Part shown: positions 26,275 through 35,147 of the stretch, in pieces
Position numbering within the stretch: position 1 is the stretch's first letter
Layout of the letters: every line of letters starts with the position of its first letter
Source: Corynebacterium sp.
GTDB lineage: Bacteria; Actinomycetota; Actinomycetes; Mycobacteriales; Mycobacteriaceae
Assembly (NCBI GenBank): GCA_030530875.1
Contig: JAUMUD010000014.1
Coordinates: 1 to 50,473, forward strand
Direction of reading: 5' to 3'
Length of the DNA: 50,473 nt
Position numbers and translations under genes: made by a program
Notes under the pieces: model-generated
Seen by the model: the letters and a program-made list of their open reading frames with translations, nothing else
Database searches by the model: none
Told to the model about the DNA's origin: nothing

Positions 26275-27333
26275 ATGAGCGATGAGAAAATCTCGTATGC
26301 CGCTGCTGGTGTGGACATTGAGGCCGGCGATAAGGCCGTAGAACTCTTCGGCCCTTTGGCTAAGCGTGCTACCCGCCCTGAGGTGCGCGGTGGTCTTGGT
26401 GGCTTTGCCGGTCTTTTTGCCCTCGGCAACTATAAGCAGCCACTTTTGGCTGCTGGTTCTGATGGTGTGGGCACCAAGCTCGCTGTGGCACAGGCCATGA
26501 ATAAGCATGACACCATTGGTATCGACCTGGTCGCTATGTGCGTGGATGACCTGGTTGTCTGTGGTGCCGAGCCACTCTTCCTGCAGGACTATATTGCCAT
26601 TGGCAAGGTTGTGCCTGAGCATGTGGCACAGATTGTCTCCGGTATTGCTGAGGGCTGCGTGCAGGCTGGTTGTGCACTGCTTGGCGGTGAGACCGCTGAG
26701 CACCCTGGTGTGATGGAACCACATCACTATGATGTCTCCGCCACCGCCGTTGGTGTTGTTGAGGCCGATGAGGTTCTTGGCCCTGACCGTGTGCGCAATG
26801 GCGATGTGGTTATTGGTATGAAGTCCTCTGGTCTTCACTCCAATGGCTATAGCCTTGCCCGCTATGTTCTTCTGGAAAAGGCCGGCCTTGCTCTGGATGA
26901 GCATGTTGAGGAACTCGGCCGTACCCTTGGTGAGGAACTGCTGGAACCAACCCGCATCTATGCCAAGGACTGCCTCGCCCTTGCTGCTGAGTGTGAAGTC
27001 CGCACCTTCTGCCATGTTACTGGTGGCGGCCTGGCTGGCAATCTGGCTCGCGTGATTCCTGCTGGTCTCACCGCTGAACTTTCCCGTGGTTCCTGGACCC
27101 CTGGCCCAATCTTCCGCTTCATCTCCTCTGTGGGTCAGGTTCCACAGGAAGAGATGGAAAAGACCTTCAATATGGGTGTGGGCATGGTTGCTGTGGTCTC
27201 CGCCGATGACCGCGACCGCGCCCTGGCTATGCTCACTGCACGTCACCTTGACCCATGGGTCCTTGGCACCGTGCGCACCTCTGAGGAAGGCGAAGCTCGC
27301 GTCATTCTCACCGGCCAGCATGAGGATGCCTAA
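26275..27333 (+). CDS. purM: Phosphoribosylformylglycinamidine cyclo-ligase (AIR synthetase)
   Basis: ATP-dependent ring closure of FGAM to AIR. 352 residues from ATG 26275; the family core begins SYAAAGVDIEAGDKAVE, then GSDGVGTKLAVA, MCVDDLVVCGAEPLFL and HVTGGGLAGNLARVIP. The frame also offers an ATG at 26245, directly after the purF stop, adding ten Lys/Glu-rich residues; I prefer 26275 because homologues usually start close to the YAAAGVDI motif. Co-transcribed with purF. Confidence 0.96.
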   Translation: MSDEKISYAAAGVDIEAGDKAVELFGPLAKRATRPEVRGGLGGFAGLFALGNYKQPLLAAGSDGVGTKLAVAQAMNKHDTIGIDLVAMCVDDLVVCGAEPLFLQDYIAIGKVVPEHVAQIVSGIAEGCVQAGCALLGGETAEHPGVMEPHHYDVSATAVGVVEADEVLGPDRVRNGDVVIGMKSSGLHSNGYSLARYVLLEKAGLALDEHVEELGRTLGEELLEPTRIYAKDCLALAAECEVRTFCHVTGGGLAGNLARVIPAGLTAELSRGSWTPGPIFRFISSVGQVPQEEMEKTFNMGVGMVAVVSADDRDRALAMLTARHLDPWVLGTVRTSEEGEARVILTGQHEDA

Positions 27334-27360
27334 TTAAGCATAGGCACAAAGAATAAAAAA

Positions 27361-27396
27361 GTAGGAGCCCGAGTTCTTGTGAACTCGGGCTCCTAC
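27361..27396. terminator. Bidirectional terminator between purM and the MerR gene
   Basis: A 16-bp perfect stem (GTAGGAGCCCGAGTTC and its complement) with TTGT loop. The A6 run to the left forms the U tail for the minus-strand gene, whose stop codon abuts the stem. Confidence 0.92.
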
Positions 27397-27855
27397 TTAT
27401 CTGCCGGGTTTGGCTATTGCACGCAATTCCGTAGAAACCTCGTGGCTTTGCTTCTCTAGCTCCTCCATGAGGGCGGTGTCACCTTCTGCCACAGCATCCC
27501 AGTAAGCCACCTTGAGGTCCGCGTATTGGGCACGAAGCTTCAATATACGTGCCTGCTCTACGAGCTGGCGTTTGAAATTACGAAAGACGGCGCGCTGTGC
27601 ACGAGCAGATTCCGCATCGCGATTATCTATGCGAGCAACATAGGCGCGCACATTTTCCAAACCCAAGCCCACTGCGGATAAGCAGGCGAGTTGCTCGAGG
27701 AGATGGAGATTCTCCTCGGTGAACAGCCTGCGGCCGCTGGAAGCTTCACGCTCAATGGCAGGGATGAGCTCGATGGATTCGTAGTAACGAATCGTACTAG
27801 CTGGCAGCCCCGTGAGCTGTGAGACTTCTGAAATTGTGTACTTGTGTTCTTGCAC
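27397..27855 (-). CDS. MerR-family transcriptional regulator (aldehyde-type, single conserved Cys)
   Basis: 152 residues. N-terminal winged helix-turn-helix (YTISEVSQLTGLPASTIRYYE) followed by a dimerising coiled coil. One cysteine, Cys58 in LEQLACLSAVG, occupies the same place in the paralogue at 28784-29245 and could be a redox/electrophile sensor as in AdhR-like MerR proteins. GTG start: TACGGT (minus, 27868-27863) is 7 nt upstream, with TTGCAG 19 nt further, the long spacer typical of MerR-controlled promoters. It lies downstream of the aldo/keto reductase gene but has its own promoter. Confidence 0.87.
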   Translation of the reverse strand: MQEHKYTISEVSQLTGLPASTIRYYESIELIPAIEREASSGRRLFTEENLHLLEQLACLSAVGLGLENVRAYVARIDNRDAESARAQRAVFRNFKRQLVEQARILKLRAQYADLKVAYWDAVAEGDTALMEELEKQSHEVSTELRAIAKPGR

Positions 27856-27862
27856 ATGTTAA

Positions 27863-27893
27863 ACCGTATTAGGTTAAAGCGCTTGAACTGCAA
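27863..27893 (-). promoter_or_regulatory. MerR-type promoter with 19-bp spacer and dyad operator (copy 1)
   Basis: On the minus strand, TTGCAG (27893-27888), 19-nt spacer, TACGGT (27868-27863), then 7 nt to the GTG. The 16-bp imperfect dyad GTTAAAGCGCTTGAAC (27873-27888) lies across the spacer. Confidence 0.65.
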
Positions 27894-27923
27894 GTAGGCA
27901 CAGAAAAGCCGGCAATTTATTAA

Positions 27924-28769
27924 CTAGTTGCTGTGGACTTTAGCCATGAACTCCACGGTCTCTGGGGTCTGGTGAGAGAAGAAGAGGGAAGCGCCCTTAT
28001 CCAGTGCAGCGATGGCTGCATGGTCGTCATCAGTGAGCTCAAAGTCAAAGATGTCGAAGTTCTCAGCCATGCGCTCCTTGTGGACACTCTTGGCCAGGGC
28101 AACAATGTCCTGTTCAATCAGCCAGCGGAGGATGACCTGGGCAACGGACTTGCCGTGGGCATCGCCGATCTTCTGCAGTACTGGGTTGGTGAAGATTCCA
28201 TTACGACCCTCACCGAATGGTGCCCATGCCTCGTGGACAATGCCACGGGAGGTCAGTGCTGCGCCTTCCGCGCGGCGCTGGTGCAGTGGGTTGGTTTCAA
28301 TCTGGTTGATCATCGGCATGAGGTCATTGAAGGTGCCAAGATCAACTGCACGGTCAGGGGAGAAGTTGGAGATACCAATGGCACGAAGCTTCTTCTCGGA
28401 GTACGCCTTCTCCAGTGCACGCCATGCATTATAGGTGTCATTGAATGGCTGGTGGAGGAGGAAGAGGTCAACGGTATCCAGGCCAAGCTTCTCCATGGAA
28501 GTGTCAATGGCGCGGGCAGCCTTCTCGCCATCATATTCACTCAACCACAGCTTGGTGGTAATGAAGATCTCTTCGCGCTTGAGGCCGCTGGCCTTAATAG
28601 CAGCGCCGACCTCAGCCTCATTGCCATAGATTGCCGCAGTGTCAATGTGGCGGTAGCCAATTTCGAAGGCCTCTTCCACGGCCCTCTGGGTCTGAGCTGG
28701 TGGAATCTGATAGACACCAAAGCCAAGTACTGGGATTTCGACGCCATTAGCAAGGGTGACATTCTTCAT
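27924..28769 (-). CDS. Aldo/keto reductase (2,5-diketogluconate reductase-like)
   Basis: 281-residue NADPH-dependent cytosolic TIM-barrel enzyme reducing aldehydes or ketones. Signatures: GYRHIDTAAIYGNEAEVG with the catalytic Asp and Tyr, ITTKLWLSEY with the catalytic Lys, LFLLHQP, and AIGISNFSP. The late cofactor segment LAKSVHKERMAEN fits the AKR5-type family. The ATG is 14 nt after the stop of the upstream MerR gene, with AGGAAAG as ribosome-binding site, so they form an operon likely induced by the MerR effector. True substrate unknown; reactive aldehydes fit the context. Confidence 0.93.
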   Translation of the reverse strand: MKNVTLANGVEIPVLGFGVYQIPPAQTQRAVEEAFEIGYRHIDTAAIYGNEAEVGAAIKASGLKREEIFITTKLWLSEYDGEKAARAIDTSMEKLGLDTVDLFLLHQPFNDTYNAWRALEKAYSEKKLRAIGISNFSPDRAVDLGTFNDLMPMINQIETNPLHQRRAEGAALTSRGIVHEAWAPFGEGRNGIFTNPVLQKIGDAHGKSVAQVILRWLIEQDIVALAKSVHKERMAENFDIFDFELTDDDHAAIAALDKGASLFFSHQTPETVEFMAKVHSN

Positions 28770-28783
28770 GAGAAAACTCTTTC

Positions 28784-29245
28784 CTATTGCTTTTGATTTT
28801 GGACTAGCAGGCGTAGACGCTCAACCAAGGAACGAATCTCACTATCGGTCGTCTTTGCTTCGGCTGTCTTGCCCTCTGCTAGGGACTGCCAGTAGGTAAG
28901 TTTCAGGTCCGCATATTTCCTGCGCAATTGAAGAATCTGCTCTTCATGCTCAAGACGCTGCTCATAGGCATGAAGAAGCTTCACCTGAAGGGCGGCACTA
29001 TCGCGTGAGCCTTCGGTGAGATTTTCCATATAGCGGCGGATTTCCTCCAGGGTGAATCCCGCTGCATTGAGGCATGCGAGGCCATGTATATAGGCCATGT
29101 CCGCTTCAAGGAAATAGCGTCTTCCACTCGAGGGATAGCGGTGGGCCTGGGGGATTAGCCCGATGCTCTCGTAGTAGCGAATAGTGCTTGCCGGGAGGCC
29201 AGTATGGTGCGTGACCTGCGTGATTGAGTACCTAACTTCGTCCAC
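28784..29245 (-). CDS. MerR-family transcriptional regulator, operon partner of the aldo/keto reductase
   Basis: 153 residues and clearly paralogous to the MerR protein at 27397-27855: both contain TGLPASTIRYYES, SSGRR and an ADLK-x2-YW segment in the coiled coil, and both have Cys58 in GLACLNAAG or equivalent. GTG start, 6 nt after TAGAAT (minus, 29257-29252), with TTGAAC 19 nt upstream, so it is probably autoregulated and leaderless. It precedes the reductase by 14 nt. Confidence 0.88.
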   Translation of the reverse strand: MDEVRYSITQVTHHTGLPASTIRYYESIGLIPQAHRYPSSGRRYFLEADMAYIHGLACLNAAGFTLEEIRRYMENLTEGSRDSAALQVKLLHAYEQRLEHEEQILQLRRKYADLKLTYWQSLAEGKTAEAKTTDSEIRSLVERLRLLVQNQKQ

Positions 29246-29251
29246 AGCCTC

Positions 29252-29282
29252 ATTCTACAAAGTTGCAGCGCTTGAAGTTCAA
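29252..29282 (-). promoter_or_regulatory. MerR-type promoter with 19-bp spacer and dyad operator (copy 2)
   Basis: Minus strand: TTGAAC (29282-29277), 19-nt spacer, TAGAAT (29257-29252), 6 nt to the GTG. GTTGCAGCGCTTGAAG (29262-29277) sits at the same offset as the dyad at 27873-27888 and shares AGCGCTTGAA. Confidence 0.68.
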
Positions 29283-29347
29283 GTAACTTTAATTAATTTT
29301 TCCTAAGAATTTTCTTTCCCGACCGTAGGTTTCTATACAGCACAAAA

Positions 29348-29376
29348 ACCGGGCTGGCACTCTTTGCCAGTCCGGT
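29348..29376 (-). terminator. Terminator for the DUF3073-ygfZ-nitrobindin strand
   Basis: ACCGGACTGGCA / TGCCAGCCCGGT (minus strand, one mismatch) followed on that strand by TTTTTG. Confidence 0.8.
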
Positions 29377-29422
29377 CAATGTCATCTGCGTCAGCAGACG
29401 GTGAAGCTATCCAGCAGTGAAA

Positions 29423-29611
29423 CTACTTAGCTTCAGAGTCTTCCTCAGGATCGTAATCCGCCCAAGCGGCGTATTGATCCTGGTCGTCCTCCTCATGGTG
29501 ATTCTTAGCTGCAAGCTCTCGCTGGAGCGAATCGAGATCCATGTTTGGGACGTTGTACTTAAGCTGACGTGCAACCTTGGCTTGTTTAGCCTTAGCGCGG
29601 CCGCGACCCAT
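29423..29611 (-). CDS. DUF3073 family small protein
   Basis: 62 residues: a very basic N-terminus (MGRGRAKAKQAKVARQLKY) and an acidic C-terminus (HHEEDDQDQ, DPEEDSEAK), the hallmark of the DUF3073 family found next to purM across actinobacteria. The ATG follows AAGGGGGTCAGG. Function unknown; the charge layout suggests nucleic-acid or ribosome contact, which is inference. Confidence 0.88.
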   Translation of the reverse strand: MGRGRAKAKQAKVARQLKYNVPNMDLDSLQRELAAKNHHEEDDQDQYAAWADYDPEEDSEAK

Positions 29612-29650
29612 GGCCTGACCCCCTTGACGATTGGGATTTCTATACGAAAG

Positions 29651-30682
29651 TTAGTCTACCACATTACCCTTGAGGCGCTCAATGGCACGTTTTCCAGCAG
29701 GTGTAGACTCATCATTAACAAGATTATCGGTATCCACACTAAGCGCGGAGAGCCCCGCAGTTAGTGGTACCTCAAGGCTATTCCGCTTGATCAAGGCCAA
29801 AGCAATTGGCCCCAACTCATAGTGCTGAGCCACTGTACCCAGACGCCCAACTGTGCGCCGGCCCGAAGTAATAGGGGAGCCCGGCGCGGGCAGTTCGGGC
29901 GCGGAACCATCGAGATGAACCATGGCGAGTACGCGTGGGGAGCGTCCGAGGTTTTGGACTCGTGCGACTGTTTCTTGGCCGCGGTAGCAGCCCTTGTCAA
30001 GATTAACGACTGCCGCTTCATCGTGGCCGATGTAGTGGAAGACCTCATGGGGGATGGACTTATTGTCCAAATCAAGTCCAATGCTTGGCTCCAGCCAGGT
30101 TACGCGGCATGCGTCCCAGCCCAGAGTGCCGATGAGGTGATAGCCATCGTAGAGGCGCTGGGTGAGGTGATGGGCGAGCTCATTGGGCTGGAGGAATAGG
30201 TCCACGCGTGTTGGGCCATTCCAAGGGACAGTCTTATGATCGGCGGACATTGTTCCGCTATCATCCCGCTCAACGAGGGTGATGATGCTGTGGTCAGTGT
30301 CCTCTATATTGACATTGGTCCAGAAGCGCATCGCTTCGAGGTAAGTGCGCAGGTCACTCTCAATATCCACATGTAGTAGATAGCCATCCTCAATGGCCTG
30401 CCAGACAATAGTGTCAATAATATGGCCGGCTGCGTCCAGGTTTAGGGCGCGGCCAACAGTACCGACCGGTCCCGTAAATATTTGGGAGAAGAGACTGGTG
30501 AGGAAGCTGCTTGCATCGGGGCCAACTACTTTGATGACCTTCCGGTCTAAGCGGGGATGCATGAGCAGGGCATGCTTTTGCTCGCCGAGTGGATCCCCAT
30601 AGTGGGCTATGCCCGCAACCTCTGGTGCATGAATTGCACCGTAGGGTTCGAGCAGTTTTGCTAGGTCATCGCGGACAGTCAT
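29651..30682 (-). CDS. ygfZ: Folate-binding protein YgfZ (Fe-S/tRNA modification factor)
   Basis: 343 residues of the GcvT-like folate-binding fold. The diagnostic KGCYRGQETVARV motif (about residue 232) carries the YgfZ cysteine. Members bind tetrahydrofolate and support assembly or repair of some iron-sulfur enzymes, including MiaB. It starts 9 nt after the stop of the nitrobindin gene with AAGAGG before the ATG, so the two share a transcript. Gene order nitrobindin-ygfZ-DUF3073 against purM matches mycobacteria. Confidence 0.93.
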   Translation of the reverse strand: MTVRDDLAKLLEPYGAIHAPEVAGIAHYGDPLGEQKHALLMHPRLDRKVIKVVGPDASSFLTSLFSQIFTGPVGTVGRALNLDAAGHIIDTIVWQAIEDGYLLHVDIESDLRTYLEAMRFWTNVNIEDTDHSIITLVERDDSGTMSADHKTVPWNGPTRVDLFLQPNELAHHLTQRLYDGYHLIGTLGWDACRVTWLEPSIGLDLDNKSIPHEVFHYIGHDEAAVVNLDKGCYRGQETVARVQNLGRSPRVLAMVHLDGSAPELPAPGSPITSGRRTVGRLGTVAQHYELGPIALALIKRNSLEVPLTAGLSALSVDTDNLVNDESTPAGKRAIERLKGNVVD

Positions 30683-30691
30683 AAATACCTC

Positions 30692-31351
30692 TTAACCAAC
30701 AACGCGGCTGAGCTGCGCGGACATATATGGCTTGAGTTCGCCATTGATCTGGCGCTCATCAACCCAGCCGAGCATGCCATTTGGCATGAGGCCGTAGAGG
30801 CGCTTGCCTGGACCGAAACCTGCTGGACCGGTGGCGGTCACCATGGTGGAGGCGGACTCAACCTGCCATGCGCGCTCATTCATTGGCTCACCATAGAAGA
30901 TTTCGACCAAGCCCTTGGAAGAGGTAGCGGTGACTTCAATCTCATCCTTCAGGGAGATACGCCAGAAACCAACCTCGCGGGTGACTTCACCATTGCGCTC
31001 CCCATTAGAATCCAATGGCCAGGTGAGGGATTCATAGGAAAGGTAATTGTGGCCGTTGTGGCTAAAGGTAAGCTGCTGACCGAAGTGGTGCTGGCCGAGC
31101 TCTGGGTCATCGGCTTCACCTTCACCGCGCCATACACCAACCAGTGGCAGCAGAGCCAGAAGGCCATCATGGAGATTTGGGCCCATGCGCAGATTAGCGG
31201 TATCACCCTCTACTGGCAGGTCCTCCCACTGTGGCATATTCTTGTGGGCAGTGCCCTTGGCGCGCTCTTCAGCTGCAGCAATAGCCTCATTGGCATTGAG
31301 CTTTTGTGGTTCAGCTTCTTGTGCATTGTTCTGAGGGTTATTGTCAGTCAT
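30692..31351 (-). CDS. Nitrobindin-like heme-binding beta-barrel protein
   Basis: 219 residues. A disordered, acidic ~55-residue N-terminal extension is followed by the 10-stranded nitrobindin/THAP4-type barrel with VGVWRGEGEAD (GxWxGxG motif) and a late MLGWVDE. Family members bind ferric heme and react with NO or peroxynitrite. GGAG is 3 nt from the first of two adjacent ATG codons and 6 nt from the second, so I place the start at 31351. A clear histidine ligand near the C-terminus, present in some nitrobindins, is not visible, so heme binding is not assured. Confidence 0.85.
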   Translation of the reverse strand: MTDNNPQNNAQEAEPQKLNANEAIAAAEERAKGTAHKNMPQWEDLPVEGDTANLRMGPNLHDGLLALLPLVGVWRGEGEADDPELGQHHFGQQLTFSHNGHNYLSYESLTWPLDSNGERNGEVTREVGFWRISLKDEIEVTATSSKGLVEIFYGEPMNERAWQVESASTMVTATGPAGFGPGKRLYGLMPNGMLGWVDERQINGELKPYMSAQLSRVVG

Positions 31352-31442
31352 CATTGTCTCCTTTAATCATCTAATTAATAAGTAACTTCAGCTTCCAACG
31401 TGAAGTATCCCAATCCAGCCTACTCTTTATTAAGCTGGTGAT

Positions 31443-32333
31443 ATGAACCTCACTGGAATTCTAAATTCTGACGAACGCCGTAGCGCTCTGTCCATTATTG
31501 AAAACGCACAGTCTCATGATGCTATTCCGCCGTTTTCTGAGCAGTTCCTGCTTGGCCTCGATGATGAGCGCCTGGGCCACCGCCATGTACTGGTTGATGG
31601 GGGTATTGCTGCCATTGCCCCAGGTGGGGATGTGGAATTAGTGGTAGATCCTGATGTTCGTGGGCAACACATCGGCTCTGATCTCGTGGAGGCTACCAAG
31701 GCTGCCGGCGGCACCAAGTTCTGGGCCCATGGCAACCTACCGGCCGCTAAAAATCTCGCAGCTAAAAACCAGATGAAGCTCACCCGTGAGCTATGGGTGA
31801 TGGCCCGCCCGGTGAGTAGCCAACCTGCAGAACCTGCGGTATTCCCGGAGGGCATGCGCCTTCTGAACCTTCGCCAGTCTATTGAGGCCTTTGGTGAAGG
31901 CTGGACCATGGAGTCCTGGTTAAGAGTAAATAATGAAGCCTTCGACTGGCATCCTGAGCAAGGCCACTGGGATATGCCACGCCTGCGCCGGGCACTTGAA
32001 GCCGAGTGGGTAAAGCCTGAAGGTATCTTCCTTCTCTGGGAACAGAGCCAAGACCCCGATGAGAATATCACTGCACGACCAACCCTGCTCGGCTTTCATT
32101 GGACAAAGTTGGAGGATGGTGTGGGTGAAATCTACGTGGTTGGCCTGGCAAATGCTGCCCGCGGTAGGAAGCTTGGTGCACCACTAACTGAAGCCGGTAT
32201 CCACTATATGGAAGCCATTCTTGGTAGCGGCCGCATCGACCTTTACGTGGAACACGATAATGCACCGGCAATTCGCCTATATGAAAAAGAGGGCTTCGCA
32301 GTACGCGAAACCCACTCCGTGTACGAGGCCTAA
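31443..32333 (+). CDS. mshD: Mycothiol synthase (mycothiol acetyltransferase)
   Basis: 296 residues with two tandem GNAT domains, the last step of mycothiol synthesis (acetylation of Cys-GlcN-inositol). The C-terminal catalytic domain has NNEAFDWHPEQG, GEIYVVGLANAARGRKLG (acetyl-CoA loop) and LYVEHDNAPAIRLYEKEGF. The N-terminal domain (VDPDVRGQHIG) is degenerate, as usual. TAAGCT (31431-31436) with 6 nt to the ATG suggests a leaderless start. Mycothiol marks the organism as an actinobacterium. Its cysteine substrate is made by CysE/CysK encoded further right. Confidence 0.95.
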   Translation: MNLTGILNSDERRSALSIIENAQSHDAIPPFSEQFLLGLDDERLGHRHVLVDGGIAAIAPGGDVELVVDPDVRGQHIGSDLVEATKAAGGTKFWAHGNLPAAKNLAAKNQMKLTRELWVMARPVSSQPAEPAVFPEGMRLLNLRQSIEAFGEGWTMESWLRVNNEAFDWHPEQGHWDMPRLRRALEAEWVKPEGIFLLWEQSQDPDENITARPTLLGFHWTKLEDGVGEIYVVGLANAARGRKLGAPLTEAGIHYMEAILGSGRIDLYVEHDNAPAIRLYEKEGFAVRETHSVYEA

Positions 32334-32354
32334 TCAGCCCGTACCTTCCCTAAA

Positions 32355-33500
32355 TTAGCCGCCGGAATTCTCAATATCGGCGCCGAATGGAACAGTGTCA
32401 TCATTCGGATTATCAAGCCAGCCCTCCGGCAGAACAACCTTGCCAGGGGAGCCTTGGCGGCCACGTGGCCCCTCAGCATCATTAGCCATGGCAGTAGAGG
32501 AACGCAGGGGAGCGAGGACCTCATCGAGTTCCGCAAGACTAGAAACAGTCGCCAGCGCACGGCGAGCATCGCCACCCACTGGGAAGCCACGCAAATACCA
32601 ACCCGCATGCTTACGTAGATCGCGGCAGCCCTTTTGCTCACCATCATGAGCAGCAAGCAGCTCAGCATGGCGGTAGATAATATCGGCAACTTCACCGAGC
32701 GTTGGTTCCCCCGGCATCTCCTTGCCATTAAGCAGAGCAGCGAGATTAGCGAATAGCCATGGGCGGCCAAGGCAACCACGGCCAATAACCACACCATCGC
32801 AGCCAGTCTCATTCATCATATTCACGGCATCCTGTGGGGCAAAAATATCGCCATTGCCCAAAACAGGAATGTTGTGGCCATGGTCATGCATATGCTCACG
32901 AAGAATGCGAATCTCATCCCAATGAGCATGGCCAGAATAACGCTCAGCTGCAGTACGAGCATGCAGAGCCACAGCGGCCGCACCATGCTCAGCAGCAATA
33001 CGGCCCGCATCCAAATGGGTCTTATGATTAGCATCAATACCCACACGGAACTTTACCGTCACCGGAATATCCGTACCTGCCACACCACGAACAGCGGCAT
33101 CCACGATATTGGCAAATAGCGGACGCTTGTAGGGGAGGGCAGAACCGCCACCGCGCCGGGTTACCTTAGGTACCGGGCAACCAAAGTTCATGTCGATATG
33201 GTCGGCGAGATTCTCTTCGGCAATCATGCGAGCAGCCTCATAGGTCCAATGAGGGTCGGTGGTATAAAGCTGAAGGGAACGAGGGTTCTCATCAGGAGCG
33301 AAGGTAATCATGTGGAGAGTCTTCTCATTACGCTCACACAGGGCCCTCGCCGTAATCATCTCACAGACATAAAGCCCGGAGACCGTCCCATTCTTCTCAC
33401 GCTCAATAGCACGGCACAGGCTACGAAAAGCCACATTGGTTACGCCTGCCATTGGTGCCAATACTACGGGTGATGCACACTCAATATTGCCAATTTTCAC
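32355..33500 (-). CDS. dusB: tRNA-dihydrouridine synthase (DusB type)
   Basis: 381-residue FMN enzyme reducing uridines in the tRNA D-loop. SPVVLAPMAGVTN binds FMN; NFGCPVPKVTRRGGGSAL holds the catalytic Cys; GDIFAPQDA and DGVVIGRG follow. The frame extends to 33605, but the GTG at 33500 has TATTAT (minus, 33512-33507) exactly 6 nt upstream, and homologues begin about ten residues before SPVVLAPMAGV. A start at ATG 33518 or 33524 cannot be excluded. Convergent with mshD, 21 nt apart, and divergent from cat. Confidence 0.9.
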   Translation of the reverse strand: MKIGNIECASPVVLAPMAGVTNVAFRSLCRAIEREKNGTVSGLYVCEMITARALCERNEKTLHMITFAPDENPRSLQLYTTDPHWTYEAARMIAEENLADHIDMNFGCPVPKVTRRGGGSALPYKRPLFANIVDAAVRGVAGTDIPVTVKFRVGIDANHKTHLDAGRIAAEHGAAAVALHARTAAERYSGHAHWDEIRILREHMHDHGHNIPVLGNGDIFAPQDAVNMMNETGCDGVVIGRGCLGRPWLFANLAALLNGKEMPGEPTLGEVADIIYRHAELLAAHDGEQKGCRDLRKHAGWYLRGFPVGGDARRALATVSSLAELDEVLAPLRSSTAMANDAEGPRGRQGSPGKVVLPEGWLDNPNDDTVPFGADIENSGG

Positions 33501-33604
33501 CCCACAATAATACGCCATGACCATGGTAAACGCCAGAACTATCGCAAACGATGATGTTTTTGGTATGGTTATAACAAGTGTCCCATAACCACCGGAGGTA
33601 TCCA

Positions 33605-35119
33605 ATGGTTTCTCGTATCCCTGATCGCTATGCTTCTCTGGTAAAGACCGCTGAAGAGGCTGCCACCTTCGTCAATGATGGTGATTTGGTCGGCATGTCC
33701 GGCTTCACCGGTGCTGGTTACCCTAAGGTTTTGCCTACAGCTATTGCTGAGCGTGCCAAGGAAGCCCACCAGCGCGGCGATGAATTCAAGATTTCCCTGC
33801 TCACCGGCGCTTCCACCGCCCCTGAGTGCGATGGTGTTTTGGCTGAGGCGGATGCCCTGAAGTTCCGCAGCCCTTTCCAGTCCGACCCAATTCTTCGTAA
33901 TAAGATCAATGATGGCTCCATTAATTACATGGACTACCACCTCTCCGAGCTGGGCATGTATGTTGAGCAGGGCTTCTTTGGCCCAATGGACGTAGCCGTC
34001 ATTGAGGTCACCCGCATTACTGAGGATGGCCAGCTGGTTCCTAGCTCCTCGGTGGGCAATAACCTCGAATTCATGGATGCTGCCAAGCGCATCATCCTCG
34101 AAGTTAATGACTGGATGAGCCTTGACCTGGAGGGCATGCATGATATTTGGGCCCTTCCTAAGCTCCCTAACCGCATCCCAATTCCTATCCTCAAGGCTGA
34201 GGATCGCATCGGCACCCCATATATGCCGGTGGACTGGGATAAGGTTGTTGCCATTGTCCCAACGGATAACCCTGATCGCAACGCACCTTTCAAGCCTATC
34301 GACGATGGCTCCCGAAAGATCGCCGGGCACTTCCTCGACTTCCTCGAGGGTGAAGTCGCTGCTGGCCGCCTGACCTATGATGGCTATGTCATGCAGTCCG
34401 GCGTGGGCAATGTCCCTAATGCTGTGATGAATGGCCTTCTTGATTCCAAGTTTGAAAATATCAAGGCCTACACCGAGGTTATTCAGGACGGTATGGTGGA
34501 CCTCATCGATGCTGGCAAGATGACCGTTGCTTCCGCAACTTCTTTCTCCCTCTCCCCAGAGTATGCGGAGAAGATGAACGATGAGGCAGCGAAGTATCGC
34601 AATACCATCATCCTGCGACCACAGCAGATTTCCAATCATCCTGAGGTTATTCGCCGACTTGGTCTCATTGCCTCCAACGGCCTCATCGAGGCTGATATCT
34701 ACGGCAATGTGAACTCCACCAATGTCATGGGTTCCCGCATGATGAATGGTGTCGGTGGCTCTGCGGACTTCACCCGTAATGGCTATATCTCCACCTTCAT
34801 CACCCCAGCTGATGCTAAGGGTGGTCTGATTAGCGCGATTGTCCCATTCTGCGCCCATATTGACCACACCGAGCAGGACGTCAAGGTGATTATTACGGAA
34901 TATGGCTATGCGGATCTTCGTGGCCTGTCCCCACGCCAGAAGGCGCCAAAGATTATTGCTCTCGCATCCCCTGAGTACCGCCCAGCACTCGAAGAGTACT
35001 ACGAGCGTGCACTCAAGGTGGCAGAGACCAATAAGACCATGCAGGTTCCTCATGACCTTGCTACCGCCTTCGACTTCCACCGCCGCTTTATTGAGACTGG
35101 CTCCATGAAGCTCAGCTAG
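33605..35119 (+). CDS. cat: Acetyl-CoA hydrolase/transferase family: acyl-CoA:acetate CoA-transferase
   Basis: 504-residue cytosolic class I CoA-transferase that moves CoA between acetate and succinyl- or propionyl-CoA. VGMSGFTGAGYPK near the N-terminus, the catalytic Glu291 in AYTEVIQDG, and GVGGSADFTRNG in the CoA site are present. The ATG at 33605 has GGAGG 7 nt upstream; the frame begins nine codons earlier without support. The homologous enzyme of C. glutamicum (ActA/Cat) provides an alternative to Pta-AckA for acetate activation; RamA, encoded at 46719, is the acetate regulator in that species. Confidence 0.92.
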   Translation: MVSRIPDRYASLVKTAEEAATFVNDGDLVGMSGFTGAGYPKVLPTAIAERAKEAHQRGDEFKISLLTGASTAPECDGVLAEADALKFRSPFQSDPILRNKINDGSINYMDYHLSELGMYVEQGFFGPMDVAVIEVTRITEDGQLVPSSSVGNNLEFMDAAKRIILEVNDWMSLDLEGMHDIWALPKLPNRIPIPILKAEDRIGTPYMPVDWDKVVAIVPTDNPDRNAPFKPIDDGSRKIAGHFLDFLEGEVAAGRLTYDGYVMQSGVGNVPNAVMNGLLDSKFENIKAYTEVIQDGMVDLIDAGKMTVASATSFSLSPEYAEKMNDEAAKYRNTIILRPQQISNHPEVIRRLGLIASNGLIEADIYGNVNSTNVMGSRMMNGVGGSADFTRNGYISTFITPADAKGGLISAIVPFCAHIDHTEQDVKVIITEYGYADLRGLSPRQKAPKIIALASPEYRPALEEYYERALKVAETNKTMQVPHDLATAFDFHRRFIETGSMKLS

Positions 35120-35147
35120 CTGGCCAAAAGCCGCATGTATGCCCAGT

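Noticed and set aside
33569-35080. 503-codon minus-strand frame opposite cat
   Set aside because: Antisense shadow of a clear CoA-transferase gene.
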